This document shows positions 6,368-6,676 of a stretch of 6,676 nt of DNA, piece after piece. The stretch comes from Deltaproteobacteria bacterium (GTDB lineage Bacteria; Desulfobacterota; JAENJC01). The position numbers and the translations under genes are program-made. The notes below the pieces were generated by a model. The model was not told the DNA's origin. It saw only the letters and a list, made by a program, of their open reading frames with translations, and searched no databases. The stretch is taken from contig JAENJC010000157.1 in assembly GCA_016844545.1 (NCBI GenBank), positions 1-6,676 on the forward strand. Direction: 5' to 3'. Each line of letters begins with the position of its first letter. The stretch's first letter is position 1.

Positions 6368-6676
6368 GGCAGATGCTCACAGGCAATTCGGCGGCGGCAT
6401 GGGGTGTTAGACTGGCGGAAGTTGACTATATCCCAGCCTTCCCCATAACCCCTCAGACCGAGATAATTGAGAGCCTGGCCAAATGGATAGGCGAAGGGGA
6501 GATGGATACACGGTTTGTGACCATGGATTCGGAACACTCAATGATAACAGCAGCAGGGGCGGCCTCCGCCACAGGGGTGAGGGTATTCACTGCCACGTCT
6601 TCACAGGGGCTTCTTTACGGCTTTGAGATGCTCTATACAGTTGCAGGCTGGCGCGTTCCCCTGGTGATGGTAAATG
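6361..6676 (+). CDS. porA: 2-oxoacid (pyruvate-type):ferredoxin oxidoreductase alpha subunit, 5' part only
   Basis: The first 105 codons are present; the gene runs off the window end. The N-terminus MVRQMLTGNSAAAWGVRLAEVDYIPAFPITPQTEIIESL carries the family motif PITPQTE at about residues 28-34, in the pyrimidine-binding (transketolase-type) domain of the alpha subunit. It continues with DSEHSMITAAGAASATGVRVFTATSSQGL and YTVAGWRVPLVMVN, all characteristic of this family. Full-length members have roughly 370-400 residues, so about a quarter is visible. The ATG overlaps the gamma/delta stop by seven bases and has a good ribosome site. The order gamma/delta-alpha predicts that the thiamine-diphosphate-binding beta subunit (porB) follows immediately. 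The visible part does not separate pyruvate from other 2-oxoacid substrates. Confidence 0.92.
   Translation, partial: MVRQMLTGNSAAAWGVRLAEVDYIPAFPITPQTEIIESLAKWIGEGEMDTRFVTMDSEHSMITAAGAASATGVRVFTATSSQGLLYGFEMLYTVAGWRVPLVMVN

Overview
The window reads as ordinary bacterial chromosome, probably from an environmental anaerobe or autotroph. The clues are a multi-subunit 2-oxoacid:ferredoxin oxidoreductase, a split-type glycine decarboxylase subunit (GcvPB), a long Cache/HAMP/PAS sensor kinase and short palindromic repeats of a kind scattered through environmental genomes. Nitrospirota or a Desulfobacterota-like lineage would fit, but this is only an impression from gene content. There is no rRNA, tRNA, CRISPR array or insertion sequence.

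Layout. (1) 1-72: window edge, with a perfect 9-bp hairpin that could terminate the small gene beside it. (2) 73-246, minus strand: an unrecognised 57-residue acidic, tail-anchored membrane protein with a good ribosome site and a near-consensus promoter at 296-324. (3) 256-499: 244 bases without a gene, holding that promoter, a small hairpin and a ribosome-binding-like sequence with no start codon. (4) 500-3764, minus strand: a two-component system, kinase first and NarL-type regulator second, overlapping by 11 bases. (5) About 3765-3936: a divergent control region with a 17-bp palindrome (3827-3843) covering the -35 box of a strong plus-strand promoter and a candidate -35 box for the kinase. 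(6) 3937-6676, plus strand: a tightly coupled operon of gcvPB, a fused gamma/delta subunit of a pyruvate-type ferredoxin oxidoreductase, and the start of its alpha subunit, which runs off the window. Both junctions overlap (14 and 7 bases).

How the genes fit together. GcvPB supplies the lysine-bearing PLP subunit for glycine decarboxylation, or for glycine synthesis in reverse. The oxidoreductase interconverts a 2-oxoacid such as pyruvate with its acyl-CoA, CO2 and reduced ferredoxin. Co-transcription suggests linked C1/C2/C3 carbon flow, but gcvPA, gcvT and gcvH are not in view. The two-component system shares the control region with this operon and may or may not regulate it.

The most unusual feature is in the gamma/delta gene. 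Its interdomain linker is built from two different palindromic repeat units sitting in frame and translated (about 5983-6063), which makes an active gene carry mobile-repeat-derived protein sequence. I see no wholly new system, but this linker, the divergent palindrome, the NarL regulator paired with a HisKA-type kinase and the small membrane protein merit a second look.
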